Below the pieces are notes generated by a model. The model was not told where the DNA came from, did no database searches, and was given only the letters and a program-made list of their open reading frames with translations. Position numbers and translations under genes: made by a program. A stretch of 64,000 bases of DNA, taken from Flagellimonas onchidii. GTDB taxonomy: Bacteria > Bacteroidota > Bacteroidia > Flavobacteriales > Flavobacteriaceae. Positions within the stretch are counted from its first letter, which is position 1; the number at the start of each line of letters is the position of its first letter. The stretch is taken from the NCBI RefSeq assembly GCF_004804315.1, contig NZ_SRXX01000001.1, positions 62,001 through 126,000 of the forward strand, written 5' to 3'. Positions 18,770-27,796 of this stretch are shown here, one piece after another.

Positions 18770-20572
18770 TTATTTCTTACCACGAGTTATTTCAAACGTC
18801 CATGCGTCGTAAGAGGGCAACTCATTAAAACCAATGTCGGAGGTATCAACAACCAATTTTCCATTTAAATAGGAATGTTTCAATATTTTATCCAAACCAA
18901 GCATGCACACTGTTACCTCTCCAGGGTCCGCAATGTTTAATTCCAATTTATCGCCAGGCCATTCCAAAGCAATAGCGTAGATATTTCCATTGTTTTGAGT
19001 ATAGCAGAGATACGTTTTTAGCGAACTATAAGTGCCCATCAGACCAGGTTGAGTTGCAGCATTATCTTGAAACAATTGCGAGGCAGGCACCAGCGCTTTG
19101 TTCATTTTTTTAGAACTCCAGAACAATGCAATCTCTGCCTGAAGCTTTTTCTCTTTAAACTTTATAAGAATTGGATAAGCTACTCCTTCTTTAAGCTTGA
19201 TTTTCCCATTTGTTGAAGCCCCGGTATTTGCACCCATCACATGGGAGTCTGTACCTTCGGCAGTATAATTCTGATCTATCACAAGTGTATTGTCTATGGT
19301 TACACTTGCTGCATCATCTGCTTTTACTTCAAAAGTGTATATGTCTGAAACTGGTGCAACTATGTATCCTTTCCATTCAGCCGTAAAATCATCTTCTTTA
19401 ATCCCTTTCATTGGAGAATTCCGTACCCAATTAAAATTGATTAAAGAATCTATGCGTTGTTCAGAGACCATTTTTTCTTCTTCAATTTTATCATATGGTT
19501 TAGAGCCATATATTGCATCACCATTAATGCTAAGCCATTTACCTAATTGCATTAATCGTTCCTGTTGTATCAGGGGAATTTGCCCATCTGCCTTTGGGCC
19601 TACATTCAATATCATGCCCCCTCCATTGGCTACGGCTTGAATGAACCTATCTATAAGTTCCTTGGATGTTCCGTAAGCCTCTAGTGGTTCTTTCCTGTTC
19701 AGTCCGAAAGATCTTCCCAATCCACGAACTTCTGTCCATGGCCTGTCAGTTACTTTGATTCCTGCGCTATACTCGGGCGTTAAAAATCCTATATCTAGCC
19801 CATGTCCCCAGCGATTGTTTACTAAGGCATCATCTCCAACCAAGTTATAATACCAATCTATAAGCTCCGGGGCATGCCATTGCTCTGCGGTGTTGAACCA
19901 TTCGCCATCTGCAAAAATTAGTGATGGCTTGTAAGTTCCTATGAGTTCCTTAAACTGAGGAATCATATAATTGTCTACATAGTTTCCAATGCTATCATGT
20001 GGGTCGGTATACCAACGGTGAAGAGGGTGATTCCATTCGGCCAAAGAGTAGTACAAGCCCATTTTAAGTCCGGCCTTGCGAATCGACTTGGTCACATCAC
20101 CAACCAAATCACGTTTTGGCCCTACATCCATACTGTTCCAATTTCTGTTATACTTACTTGGCCAGAGTGCAAAACCATCATGGTGTTTGGTCACAAACAT
20201 AATATACTTGGCCCCTGCTCGCTTGAAAAGGTCAGCCCATTCATCAGGATTCCACAGTTCGGCTTTGAATAGCGGAGCAAAATCTTTATAAGTGAAATTT
20301 TGCCCATATGTCTCTTTCATAAAATTGGTGCGAAGAGGCTCTTCTAATTGCAATCCCCGCAAAAACCACTCGGAATATGCTTCAGGCGCTCCATATGCAG
20401 GTACAGAATACAATCCCCAATGAATAAAAATTCCAAGTTTAGCATCTTGAAACCATTGTGGGTATGGCCTTTCTTGTAATGATTTAATAAGTGCTTCATT
20501 TTTTGCATTCTGAGCACCTAGGGTCATTGACCAAAGCATGCCTATAGCCAGTAAAAATCGTATTCCTCTCAT
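18770..20572 (-). CDS. GH29 alpha-L-fucosidase with PA14 domain
   Basis: A 600-residue secreted protein with signal peptide (MLWSMTLGAQN). The GH29 catalytic domain occupies about residues 30-365: WFQDAKLGIFIHWGLYSVPA, KYIMFVTKHHDGFALWPSKY, LKMGLYYSLAEWNHPLH, and SLIFADGEWF with the expected nucleophile D222. Then NGGGMILNVGPKADGQIP, typical of GH29. Residues about 385-510 form a PA14-like beta-barrel (FTAEWKGYIVAPVSDIYTFE, IKLKEGVAYPILIKFKE), often a carbohydrate-binding or docking module, and a C-terminal beta domain follows. It cleaves terminal alpha-L-fucose from glycans. This is the only intact fucosidase of three in the locus. No T9SS sorting domain is visible, so it may be periplasmic. 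Confidence 0.93.
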   Translation of the reverse strand: MRGIRFLLAIGMLWSMTLGAQNAKNEALIKSLQERPYPQWFQDAKLGIFIHWGLYSVPAYGAPEAYSEWFLRGLQLEEPLRTNFMKETYGQNFTYKDFAPLFKAELWNPDEWADLFKRAGAKYIMFVTKHHDGFALWPSKYNRNWNSMDVGPKRDLVGDVTKSIRKAGLKMGLYYSLAEWNHPLHRWYTDPHDSIGNYVDNYMIPQFKELIGTYKPSLIFADGEWFNTAEQWHAPELIDWYYNLVGDDALVNNRWGHGLDIGFLTPEYSAGIKVTDRPWTEVRGLGRSFGLNRKEPLEAYGTSKELIDRFIQAVANGGGMILNVGPKADGQIPLIQQERLMQLGKWLSINGDAIYGSKPYDKIEEEKMVSEQRIDSLINFNWVRNSPMKGIKEDDFTAEWKGYIVAPVSDIYTFEVKADDAASVTIDNTLVIDQNYTAEGTDSHVMGANTGASTNGKIKLKEGVAYPILIKFKEKKLQAEIALFWSSKKMNKALVPASQLFQDNAATQPGLMGTYSSLKTYLCYTQNNGNIYAIALEWPGDKLELNIADPGEVTVCMLGLDKILKHSYLNGKLVVDTSDIGFNELPSYDAWTFEITRGKK

Positions 20573-20789
20573 TAATCCAGATTTTGGTGTTGTATTTGGT
20601 TATTTCTGCCGCAAGGTATTCCAAATTTTTATTTTTATGCCAATACTTCTCTATTGGGCAGAATCAAATTATGTAACCTGGATATGTTGATGCGATTTTA
20701 CTTTTCCAAATCGATATTTCAACGATTAAATTTCTATCAAGGTAATTATCAAAAATCCGGCAATTTTCAAAAATCTTAATCCGTCTCCA

Positions 20790-20940
20790 TTAGGGCTTTT
20801 TCAATTCCAATACCGGAACCTCCCTTATACTGGAATCAACGACAATCGGAGTTTTGCTTTCAAGATGTAGCAATGCCACTTCCTAACCTAATTCTTCTTT
20901 AAAAACTTGAAAATATCGGAGAGTTGAACAGCACATTTGT
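20790..20940 (-). pseudogene. Possible C-terminal remnant of a regulator-like gene
   Basis: On the minus strand a frame reads LRYFQVFKEELG, an in-frame TAG, then EVALLHLESKTPIVVD, then SSIREVPVLELKKP and a stop. The pattern (a helix followed by short beta strands ending VPVLEL-K-P) recalls the C terminus of LacI/GntR-type sugar-binding regulators, but it is too short to assign. It is probably debris of a lost gene upstream of the GH29 gene; chance cannot be excluded. Confidence 0.25.
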
Positions 20941-21263
20941 TTTAAAAGAATTAAACATACTTCCGCTTTTAATATATAGAAATGAGCATTTAGGTAAACG
21001 CTGGTAATGGGCCATGACTTTCCCTAGATAGGAAAAGTATTTTGTTGACTGTAAATAATGTAACAACGATTGATTTTTTATTGAAAACATTAGAATTAGA
21101 CCAAAAAAAGCTCACTTCTTACCTATTGAGCAAAAAAAGTATTAGCTTATGTTTAACATTTTGTAGAAACCTATTTTTTACTTAACTACTTTAGTTTCCC
21201 TAAATAACCAGCCCTTCTTTTTCAAATTAGGGTTAACCAAAAATAACCAAACTACCAGTTAAG

Positions 21264-21328
21264 AAGAGGATTCAAAAAAGAACCCTACCGTCTCTTGATA
21301 GATTTAGGTTCCTTGAATCCTCTTTTTT
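21264..21328 (+). terminator. Long structured stem-loop followed by T run
   Basis: A 12-bp perfect inverted repeat (AAGAGGATTCAA at 21264-21275, TTGAATCCTCTT at 21313-21324) is followed by more T's. Inside it, GAACC and GGTTC can extend the stem beyond a small bulge. It looks like an intrinsic terminator, yet no plus-strand gene lies upstream for thousands of bases, so it may end a small RNA or act as a leader element of the gene at 21488. Confidence 0.65.
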
Positions 21329-21487
21329 CATTAAAGGCTTTGATGGCAGAGAATTTTTTTTTCAAAAAACAAACCTTTACCGCCCTATCTTTTTTGATAT
21401 TTTCATTGAATATAATTCTTCACAAATCGCGTATCTCCAAAAGGAAGTAGCATTTATTGTGACGACTTATCCAACCGACAGTTCCTT

Positions 21488-24310
21488 ATGAAAATCAAAC
21501 ATCTTAATCTAGCAATTACCATCTGCATATTTCAGGTTAATCTACAAATGGCTAGAGCTCAAACCGATTGGCTTGTAGATGGCTCGTCCTATAAAGCCAA
21601 AGTAGAACAAACAGCAGGTAACGAATTAGAAATAACCAACGGCCTAATCAAGCGGGTCTTTCGTATAGCTCCAAATGCAGCTACCATCCGTTTTGATAAT
21701 CTCGTCACCGGTGAATCGTTGCTGAGAGGAGTGAAACCCGAAGCAGTGGTGAAAATTGATGGAATCAATTACGAAGTGGGCGGTCTCAAAGGACAACCCA
21801 ACTACGCTTTTCTAAAACCAGAATGGCTTGATGATATGACAGCCAACCCATCTTCCATGCAATATGTTGGCTACAAAGTAAGTGAACCCAAAGCACCTTT
21901 TGAATGGAAACAGGTTAGAAATTATGCTAAAGGTTCAGAATGGCCTCCAAAGGGTGTCCACCTGCGCATGGATTATAAAATGCCCGATGCCAAATCCCTG
22001 TTTAAAGAAGGTACGTTGCTTCCCAGTGAATATGGACGTGAAAAACTTTATAAAACTGATTTTAAAACGCTCGACTCCGAGTGGAAGACTGTGTACTCCA
22101 AAGCCCACGAGCGCTCTTCTTTCCAAAACGAAGGTAAAATAGGGGAAATATATACACTAGCAAATACCGCTGTTTATGCAGAAAAAAAACTCGACCCCAA
22201 AACAAGGATCGTTGAAACCACAATTAATGTGGGAACCGACAGGAGTAAGGAGTATGGAGCGGGAATTACATTAGTATGGCCCAATAAGACCATTAAATTC
22301 TACCTACGTCCCGGAGGTAATGATTATGATGATGAAGTGGCCATGTTTGGCCTTTGGGATGGAAAAAAGGAACACAAGGCAGCCGGCGGACGTCAAATCT
22401 TGAATGTTTCCAAACCTTGGACCCTTCGCTATAGAATTACGGATGAAGCTGTTTTTTGTGAGGCAAAATCACAAGGTGGTGACTGGAGAACCATCGAAAA
22501 ACTTGCACCTTTTGAAACCATGCCCACACATGTTCGTATTGGCAAAACCAATGGAAAAGGTGAAGGTGGGGACAAAAAGGACAATCTGGGCCAACTGGTT
22601 CGCATGCAGATTATGGGTTACGCCTCCTATGGAGAAACCTCAAAAAGTGGCAACGTTGGGTTCTCGGAAGATGATATCACCGTGTCTGTTCATTATGAAC
22701 TCTATGATGGTATTCCAGTAATAGCCAAATGGCTTGATGTAACCAATAACAGCGAAAAGGAAATTACCATAGATAAATTTATTAGTGAAATTTTGGCTGC
22801 CGTTGAATACGGTTCTGCGGTGGAAACCCGTGAATATAATGTTCCCAAACCAAATATCCATGTGGAGACGGACTATGCCTTTTCCAGTTTTAATGTTGAG
22901 GATGCCAATCACCATGCTGTACGTTGGTTACCTGATTCCCAGTATGACACCCAAGTCAATTATCTCAGGGTAACCCCATGTTTGTTGAACGTTGGACCCG
23001 AAATTGGACCGAACAAAACCGTTGAATCTGGTAAAACCTTTAAGACTTTTAGAACATTCGTACTTCCATATGATTCTTACGATAGGGAACGTCAAGGTTT
23101 GTCCCTACGGAGAATGTACCGTATTCTAGCACCTTGGACAACTGAAAATCCATTGATGATGCATGCCCGTTTTGCGGATTGGGAGCGAGTAAAAACTGCC
23201 ATAGATCAAGCTTCCGAGGCTGGATTTGAGATGGTCATCTTAACTTTTGGTAGTGGATTCAATATCGAAAACGACAGCGAAGAATATCTAGCCAAAATGA
23301 AAAAATATGCCAACTATGCCAAAAGTAAAGGTGTAGAAATTGGCGGATACTCTTTACTGGCTTCTCGACGTATTGGTAATGGCCAAGATGTGGTCATGCC
23401 TCCTGGACAGCGCCCAACTTTTGGTAATTCACCATGTATAGAAAGCCGATGGGGTCAAGATTATTTCAAAAAACTGTACAACTTTTACGAAGAAACTGGC
23501 TTCACCTTATTGGAGCATGACGGTTCCTATCCAGGCGATGTTTGTATGTCTACGGACCATCCCGGTCACAAAGGACTGGAAGATTCAAGGTGGGAGCAAT
23601 ATGAGACCATCCAAGAGTTTTATAAATGGTGTCGCGCCAATGGCATATATCTCAACATTCCAGATTACTATTACATGACTGGAGGAAATAAATGTGGAAT
23701 GGGGTATCGTGAAGTCAACTGGAGTTTGCCTAGAAATCAACAACTTGTACATACACGTCAAAACATTTATGACGGAGCATGGCAAAAAGCACCTTCAATG
23801 GGGTGGATGTTCGTTCCTCTTACCGAATACCATGGTGGAGGTGCAGCAGTGACAATAGAACCGCTTAATGAACATTTGGACCACTATGAAATGATGATGT
23901 CCAGTAACCTCGGTGGAGGCGTACAGGCTTGTTATCGGGGTCCTAGACTCTTTGATTCCGAAAAAACGAAGGGTATGGTAAAAAGAATGGTCAATTGGTT
24001 CAAAGGCCACAGAGAAGTATTGGAAGGAGATATCATTCACTTAAGAAGGGCGGATGGCTATGATCTTGACTACTGGCTCAATGTAAATCCAAATGGTAAG
24101 GAAAAGAGCATGTTGATGGTATACAATCCGACCGATAAAGAAATTTCAAAAACCATTAAAGTGCCGCTTTATTATACGGGATTGGAAAAAGAAACCCATG
24201 TTGAATCACAAAATGGCGCCGTTTCGACCCACAAGTTGGCCCGTGACTACAGTATTGATTTGAAGGTTACAGTCCCTGCCAATAGTTACACCTGGGCTAT
24301 TATGAAATAA
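21488..24310 (+). CDS. Large secreted GH-D-clan-like glycoside hydrolase, uncharacterised
   Basis: A 940-residue protein with a signal peptide ending near MARAQ. Residues 25-180 form a beta-rich N domain; about 190-385 looks like a lectin-like/concanavalin insert (TRIVETTINVGTDRS, AGITLVWPNKTIKFYLRPGG, PTHVRIGKTNG); about 530-830 resembles the TIM barrel of alpha-galactosidase-type enzymes (GFEMVILTFGSGFNIEND, KSKGVEIGGYSLLASRRIG, TGFTLLEHDGSYPGDV with D678); a beta domain closes the chain (SMLMVYNPTDKEISKTIKVP). The family resembles clan GH-D (GH27/GH36) but I cannot place it in a named GH family, and the catalytic pair is not certain. It opens the plus-strand half of the fucose locus and ends at a good terminator. 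Confidence 0.7.
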   Translation: MKIKHLNLAITICIFQVNLQMARAQTDWLVDGSSYKAKVEQTAGNELEITNGLIKRVFRIAPNAATIRFDNLVTGESLLRGVKPEAVVKIDGINYEVGGLKGQPNYAFLKPEWLDDMTANPSSMQYVGYKVSEPKAPFEWKQVRNYAKGSEWPPKGVHLRMDYKMPDAKSLFKEGTLLPSEYGREKLYKTDFKTLDSEWKTVYSKAHERSSFQNEGKIGEIYTLANTAVYAEKKLDPKTRIVETTINVGTDRSKEYGAGITLVWPNKTIKFYLRPGGNDYDDEVAMFGLWDGKKEHKAAGGRQILNVSKPWTLRYRITDEAVFCEAKSQGGDWRTIEKLAPFETMPTHVRIGKTNGKGEGGDKKDNLGQLVRMQIMGYASYGETSKSGNVGFSEDDITVSVHYELYDGIPVIAKWLDVTNNSEKEITIDKFISEILAAVEYGSAVETREYNVPKPNIHVETDYAFSSFNVEDANHHAVRWLPDSQYDTQVNYLRVTPCLLNVGPEIGPNKTVESGKTFKTFRTFVLPYDSYDRERQGLSLRRMYRILAPWTTENPLMMHARFADWERVKTAIDQASEAGFEMVILTFGSGFNIENDSEEYLAKMKKYANYAKSKGVEIGGYSLLASRRIGNGQDVVMPPGQRPTFGNSPCIESRWGQDYFKKLYNFYEETGFTLLEHDGSYPGDVCMSTDHPGHKGLEDSRWEQYETIQEFYKWCRANGIYLNIPDYYYMTGGNKCGMGYREVNWSLPRNQQLVHTRQNIYDGAWQKAPSMGWMFVPLTEYHGGGAAVTIEPLNEHLDHYEMMMSSNLGGGVQACYRGPRLFDSEKTKGMVKRMVNWFKGHREVLEGDIIHLRRADGYDLDYWLNVNPNGKEKSMLMVYNPTDKEISKTIKVPLYYTGLEKETHVESQNGAVSTHKLARDYSIDLKVTVPANSYTWAIMK

Positions 24311-24336
24311 AAGGATTTCATGTCTAATTGAATGAA

Positions 24337-24364
24337 AGTCCGATGTAAAAACATCGGGCTTTTT
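24337..24364 (+). terminator. Intrinsic terminator
   Basis: AGTCCGATGT and ACATCGGGCT (one G-U pair) flank an AAAA loop and are followed by a T run, 27 bp after the stop of the large GH-like gene. Confidence 0.85.
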
Positions 24365-24531
24365 AATAAAATATAATCTCGCTTTAACAAGTTTCAACCA
24401 TACATTCTCAGGATTTGTTTTGAAAACCGAATTAAATGGTCTTCAAAATTAATTGTGTTATCGTACACATTTTGATGTTGTTTTTTCATATCTTGCCTAG
24501 CGGAACCCTTCAACTGTTAATCATAAATCGC

Positions 24532-26631
24532 ATGAAATCCTGTAAACCAATCATTTATCTTCTTCTCATCTTCTTTTTGAACGCCTGTACCATCCAAACC
24601 GAAAAGAAACCGGGAACTTTTGAGCTACTACCAACACCCCAGAATTTTGAAATTGTAGGCATTAGCGACCTCAAGGCCGATCAATTGAAAATGGCTTTTG
24701 CGCAAAACAGCGAAAACCTTCCTGTTTTGGGAGATGGTTTAGGACAACTAACCCAAGCCGAAACCCAATCGGATGCGGAAATTTTATATGGAATCGATTC
24801 AACCTTGGAAATACCTGCAGAAGGGTATCTTTTGGAAATAAAAGCAGATCAGGTAATTATTTCGGGAAAGGATGAAGCTGGATTATTCTACGCCTTTAAA
24901 ACCCTTGAACAACTTACCGCCGATGCTAAAGAGCAAGATGTTTTTCTTCCCCTATGCACAATAAAGGACTTTCCCCTGCTTGCCTATCGTTCAATTCATT
25001 GGGACATAAAACATCATTTGGAAAAAACGGATTACTATTATCGGTTGATCGACAAATTATCCAGCTATAAAATCAATGCCATTATAGCTGAAGTAGAAGA
25101 TAAAATCAAATTTGAACGCCATCCAAAAATTGGTTCAGCCGATGCTTTGAGCAAAGTTGAATGGAAAAAGCTTTCAGATTATGCAAAGGAAAGAAACATA
25201 GAGATCAGTCCTCTCATGCAAGGTTTAGGGCACTCCTCTTTTGTGCTCAAGCATGATGAATATAAACATCTTAGGGATGACGTTACAAGTGACTGGGCAT
25301 ACAATCCTCTAGATCCAGAAACGTATGAGCTTCAGTTTGACCTTTACGAAGAAGCCATGGAAGCCACTCCACACGGAAAATATTTACATGTTGGTGGCGA
25401 TGAGGTTCACACCACGGGTCGCGGAAGTGGCAAATCAGCTTTGGAACTGCAATTACAATGGTTGAACAAAGTGTGCCGATTCGCAGAAGAGCATGGTCGA
25501 ACTCCTATTTTCTGGGACGATATGCCATTGCAACATGCAGAAGTCTATGGGCCAATGTTCAACAAAAATTTGAGCAAAGAAGAGGTTGATAAAATCTGGG
25601 AGGAAAATGAACATAAGTTGGTGGAATTTCTGGACGAGTTTCCCAAAAACTGTATCTATATGCGATGGAATTACCATGCTCCGGAAACATATGGTAACAG
25701 CAAGGCTATGAACTGGTTCAGCGACCATGGTTTTAAGGTTATGGGAGCAACAGCTGGACAAACAAGATGGGTTCTGATGCCGCAAAGGGAAAGTAATATA
25801 GCAAATATTAAGTCCTTTGCCCTTTCTTCCATCGAAAGTGGGTTAAACGGTCTTTTGCTGACACTTTGGGATGACGATTCACCACACTTTGAGCTTTATA
25901 TGAGAGGCATATTGGCCTTTGCCGAATATACTTGGGCTGGTGACAAGCGAACGAAGGAAGAAATCAAGTCAGCATATAGACATAGAGAATACGCCAATGC
26001 ACTCGCCGATTCTCAGTATGCCTTCATAGATAGTCTGGAAACCCCAGTAGCACAATGGAAAAATCTATTGTTGCAGGGCAACAGCCGTAATTACTTAAAG
26101 AGTAATCCAAACGCTAAAGAGAAACTGGTTCTTGAAATGCCAGATGCACAAAATGCTGGAGAATGGGCCAAAAAACATGCGGAAAGAATAGAGAATGCTA
26201 AAAAAATAGTTGCCTTGAATGATAGTATTGCGGCCAAAATTACTGAAGTGAAAGAGTTGACCAAACGAAACACCCATAATCTTGAAGTCTATGAACAGGT
26301 AAACAACTTAGTACAATTTAGCAATAAGGCATTTTTACAACTGGCCGATTATGATCAAGCCGAAAATGACGACGTAAGGAAAAAAGCGTTGGCAGGGCTA
26401 TCAAAGTTGAAGGAACAATTTAATGAGCTTCGAAAAGAATTTGAGGCCGTATACGGCAAAACCCGGATTCTTACCAAACCTGACGATTATATCCTCGACC
26501 AAGATCACCATGTCCATTTAGCAAATCAGTCAACCTCTTTTGATTGGCAGTTTTATGCAGAAATGCTGTTTCTTGAAAAGTTGGAAGAAGACATTATCAA
26601 CAAGGTTACCAGCGCCAGCATTAAAGATTAA
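24532..26631 (+). CDS. GH20-family beta-N-acetylhexosaminidase-like lipoprotein
   Basis: From ATG 24532 the product has 699 residues and a lipoprotein leader (LLLIFFLNACTIQ); an upstream in-frame ATG at 24436 would bury this leader and is rejected. An N-terminal GH20b-like domain (AEILYGIDSTLEIPAEGYLL, DEAGLFYAFKTLEQL) precedes a GH20 TIM barrel: AYRSIHWDIKHHLEKTDYYY, SPLMQGLGHSSF, and GKYLHVGGDEVHTTG with the catalytic D290-E291 pair. The C-terminal 170 residues are helical with coiled-coil character. GH20 enzymes remove terminal GlcNAc or GalNAc using the substrate N-acetyl group. Some canonical GH20 residues differ (IHWDIKHH in place of xxxDxxRH), so substrate may differ. It fits a locus aimed at fucosylated, hexosamine-containing glycans. 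Confidence 0.82.
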   Translation: MKSCKPIIYLLLIFFLNACTIQTEKKPGTFELLPTPQNFEIVGISDLKADQLKMAFAQNSENLPVLGDGLGQLTQAETQSDAEILYGIDSTLEIPAEGYLLEIKADQVIISGKDEAGLFYAFKTLEQLTADAKEQDVFLPLCTIKDFPLLAYRSIHWDIKHHLEKTDYYYRLIDKLSSYKINAIIAEVEDKIKFERHPKIGSADALSKVEWKKLSDYAKERNIEISPLMQGLGHSSFVLKHDEYKHLRDDVTSDWAYNPLDPETYELQFDLYEEAMEATPHGKYLHVGGDEVHTTGRGSGKSALELQLQWLNKVCRFAEEHGRTPIFWDDMPLQHAEVYGPMFNKNLSKEEVDKIWEENEHKLVEFLDEFPKNCIYMRWNYHAPETYGNSKAMNWFSDHGFKVMGATAGQTRWVLMPQRESNIANIKSFALSSIESGLNGLLLTLWDDDSPHFELYMRGILAFAEYTWAGDKRTKEEIKSAYRHREYANALADSQYAFIDSLETPVAQWKNLLLQGNSRNYLKSNPNAKEKLVLEMPDAQNAGEWAKKHAERIENAKKIVALNDSIAAKITEVKELTKRNTHNLEVYEQVNNLVQFSNKAFLQLADYDQAENDDVRKKALAGLSKLKEQFNELRKEFEAVYGKTRILTKPDDYILDQDHHVHLANQSTSFDWQFYAEMLFLEKLEEDIINKVTSASIKD

Positions 26632-26644
26632 AACAGCAGAACCT

Positions 26645-27476
26645 ATGAAAACGGGTTTTACAAGTGTATTATGCATCGGTTTAGTGTTATTTTTTGGTTG
26701 TAAATCCACGCAAAGTACTGATTCGGAATCTGTTATTTTTGTTCAAAAGGAAAATAGACCCTATAAAAAATGGAAGGTGGTATGGGAAGACGACTTTAGT
26801 TCTCCCCTACTAGATAATAGTAAATGAACAAAAATACCCCAGGGCAAATCTGATTGGAATGACCAAATGACGGATAAAGATGAAAGGTGTTTTGATTGGC
26901 AAGATGGGAAGCTTTATTTAAGAGGAATCAAAAACACAGATACTTTGACCGATTCTCGTCCCCATCTTACAGGGGGAATCTATACCAAGGGAAAATTCGC
27001 TTTTCAATACGGTAGAATCGAAATAAGGGCAAAATTAGAATCCTCCAAAGGAGCATGGCCAGCCATTTGGATGCTGTCCGAGCAAAAGAAGTATGGCAAA
27101 TACCCAAGAAATGGGAAATTGACACCATGGAACATCTCAATTTTGATGATATTATTTACCAAACCACCCATTCCTATTATACTTTAGAGTTGAAACAAAA
27201 GGAAAATCCACCTTATTATAAGACAACAAAGTTTAATCCTAACCAATTCAACACCTTTGGTTTAGAGTGGCATCCCGACAAATTGGTTTACACCCTAAAC
27301 GGTGAGCCCACGTTTACCTATCCCAAAATTGAGGTGTAGACCCTTCTCAATGGCCTTTTGATCAGCCTTTTTATTTGTTGATCGATCAGCAATTGAGTGG
27401 TTCATGGGTCGGTGAAGTTGATTTGGACCAACTACCTGTCAATATGATCATCGATTGGGTCAAGGTGTACCAATAA
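26645..27476 (+). pseudogene. GH16 endo-glycanase with nonsense codon and two frameshifts
   Basis: ATG 26645 starts a lipoprotein leader (VLFFGCKST) and the GH16 N terminus (KWKVVWEDDFSSPLLDNSK). An in-frame TGA at 26832-26834 region's preceding codon (immediately after DNSK, 26825-26827) replaces an expected tryptophan, after which the same frame continues TKIPQGKSDWNDQM, GGIYTKGKFAFQYGRIEIRA and GAWPAIWMLS. A frameshift near 27114 moves the catalytic motif EIDTMEH into another frame (EIDTMEHLNFDDIIYQTTHS), and a second near 27334 leads to VDPSQWPFDQPFYLLIDQQL and the C-terminal IDWVKVYQ. The EIDxMEH-LN-D--YQT-HS pattern resembles GH16 enzymes that act on host-type O-glycans or related beta-glycans. 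With three lesions it should be inactive. Confidence 0.9.
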
Positions 27477-27796
27477 ACCGAAGATTTTGAACAAATCTTT
27501 GTTGCATTCCCGAACTGGCCTGCCCTTCATACTAAATTGTATTCTTGACGTTATCATACAACCTTCAAACAAAATTAGAAATCACCAACCTCACGAAAAA
27601 CTCCTTTTCTTAAGGTAATCCTATGTCGAATTTTCTGCTTTTTGTCATTTCTCCCAAAGAAGGCAAAAAAAGTATCGTTTGATGTCATTTTAGTAATAGC
27701 AATATCCTATGATATCAGATAGATTTGTTTACCCCTGCCATTTTAAAATACGAAGAATGAAGCAAGGGAACATACCAATTTAATGCTATAACTAAC
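27477..27796. other. 320-bp spacer upstream of fucP-like gene
   Basis: AT-rich sequence without an open frame of note. It should hold the promoter of the FucP-type gene, but no unambiguous TTTG / TAnnTTTG pair stands out. A short TGATATCA palindrome occurs near 27710. Confidence 0.5.

Larger units (their letters stand above)
20573..21487. other. 915-bp spacer with coding remnant and stem-loop
   Basis: Between the divergently placed GH29 gene and the large secreted protein gene there is no intact gene. A short minus-strand coding-like remnant (20790-20940) and a strong plus-strand stem-loop (21264-21328) are listed separately. A 63-codon minus-strand frame at 20899-21090 overlaps the remnant in another frame and has no recognisable features. 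The remainder is AT-rich and presumably contains both divergent promoters. Confidence 0.6.

Noticed and set aside
20899-21090. 63-codon minus-strand frame in the GH29 spacer
   Set aside because: No domain, no conserved start, and overlaps the other remnant frame.
13292-27476. Stop-codon readthrough or recoding (TAG and TGA within CAZyme genes)
   Set aside because: The stops are of two types, accompany plain frameshifts and a truncation, and no other gene in the window uses an in-frame stop; decay is the simpler explanation.
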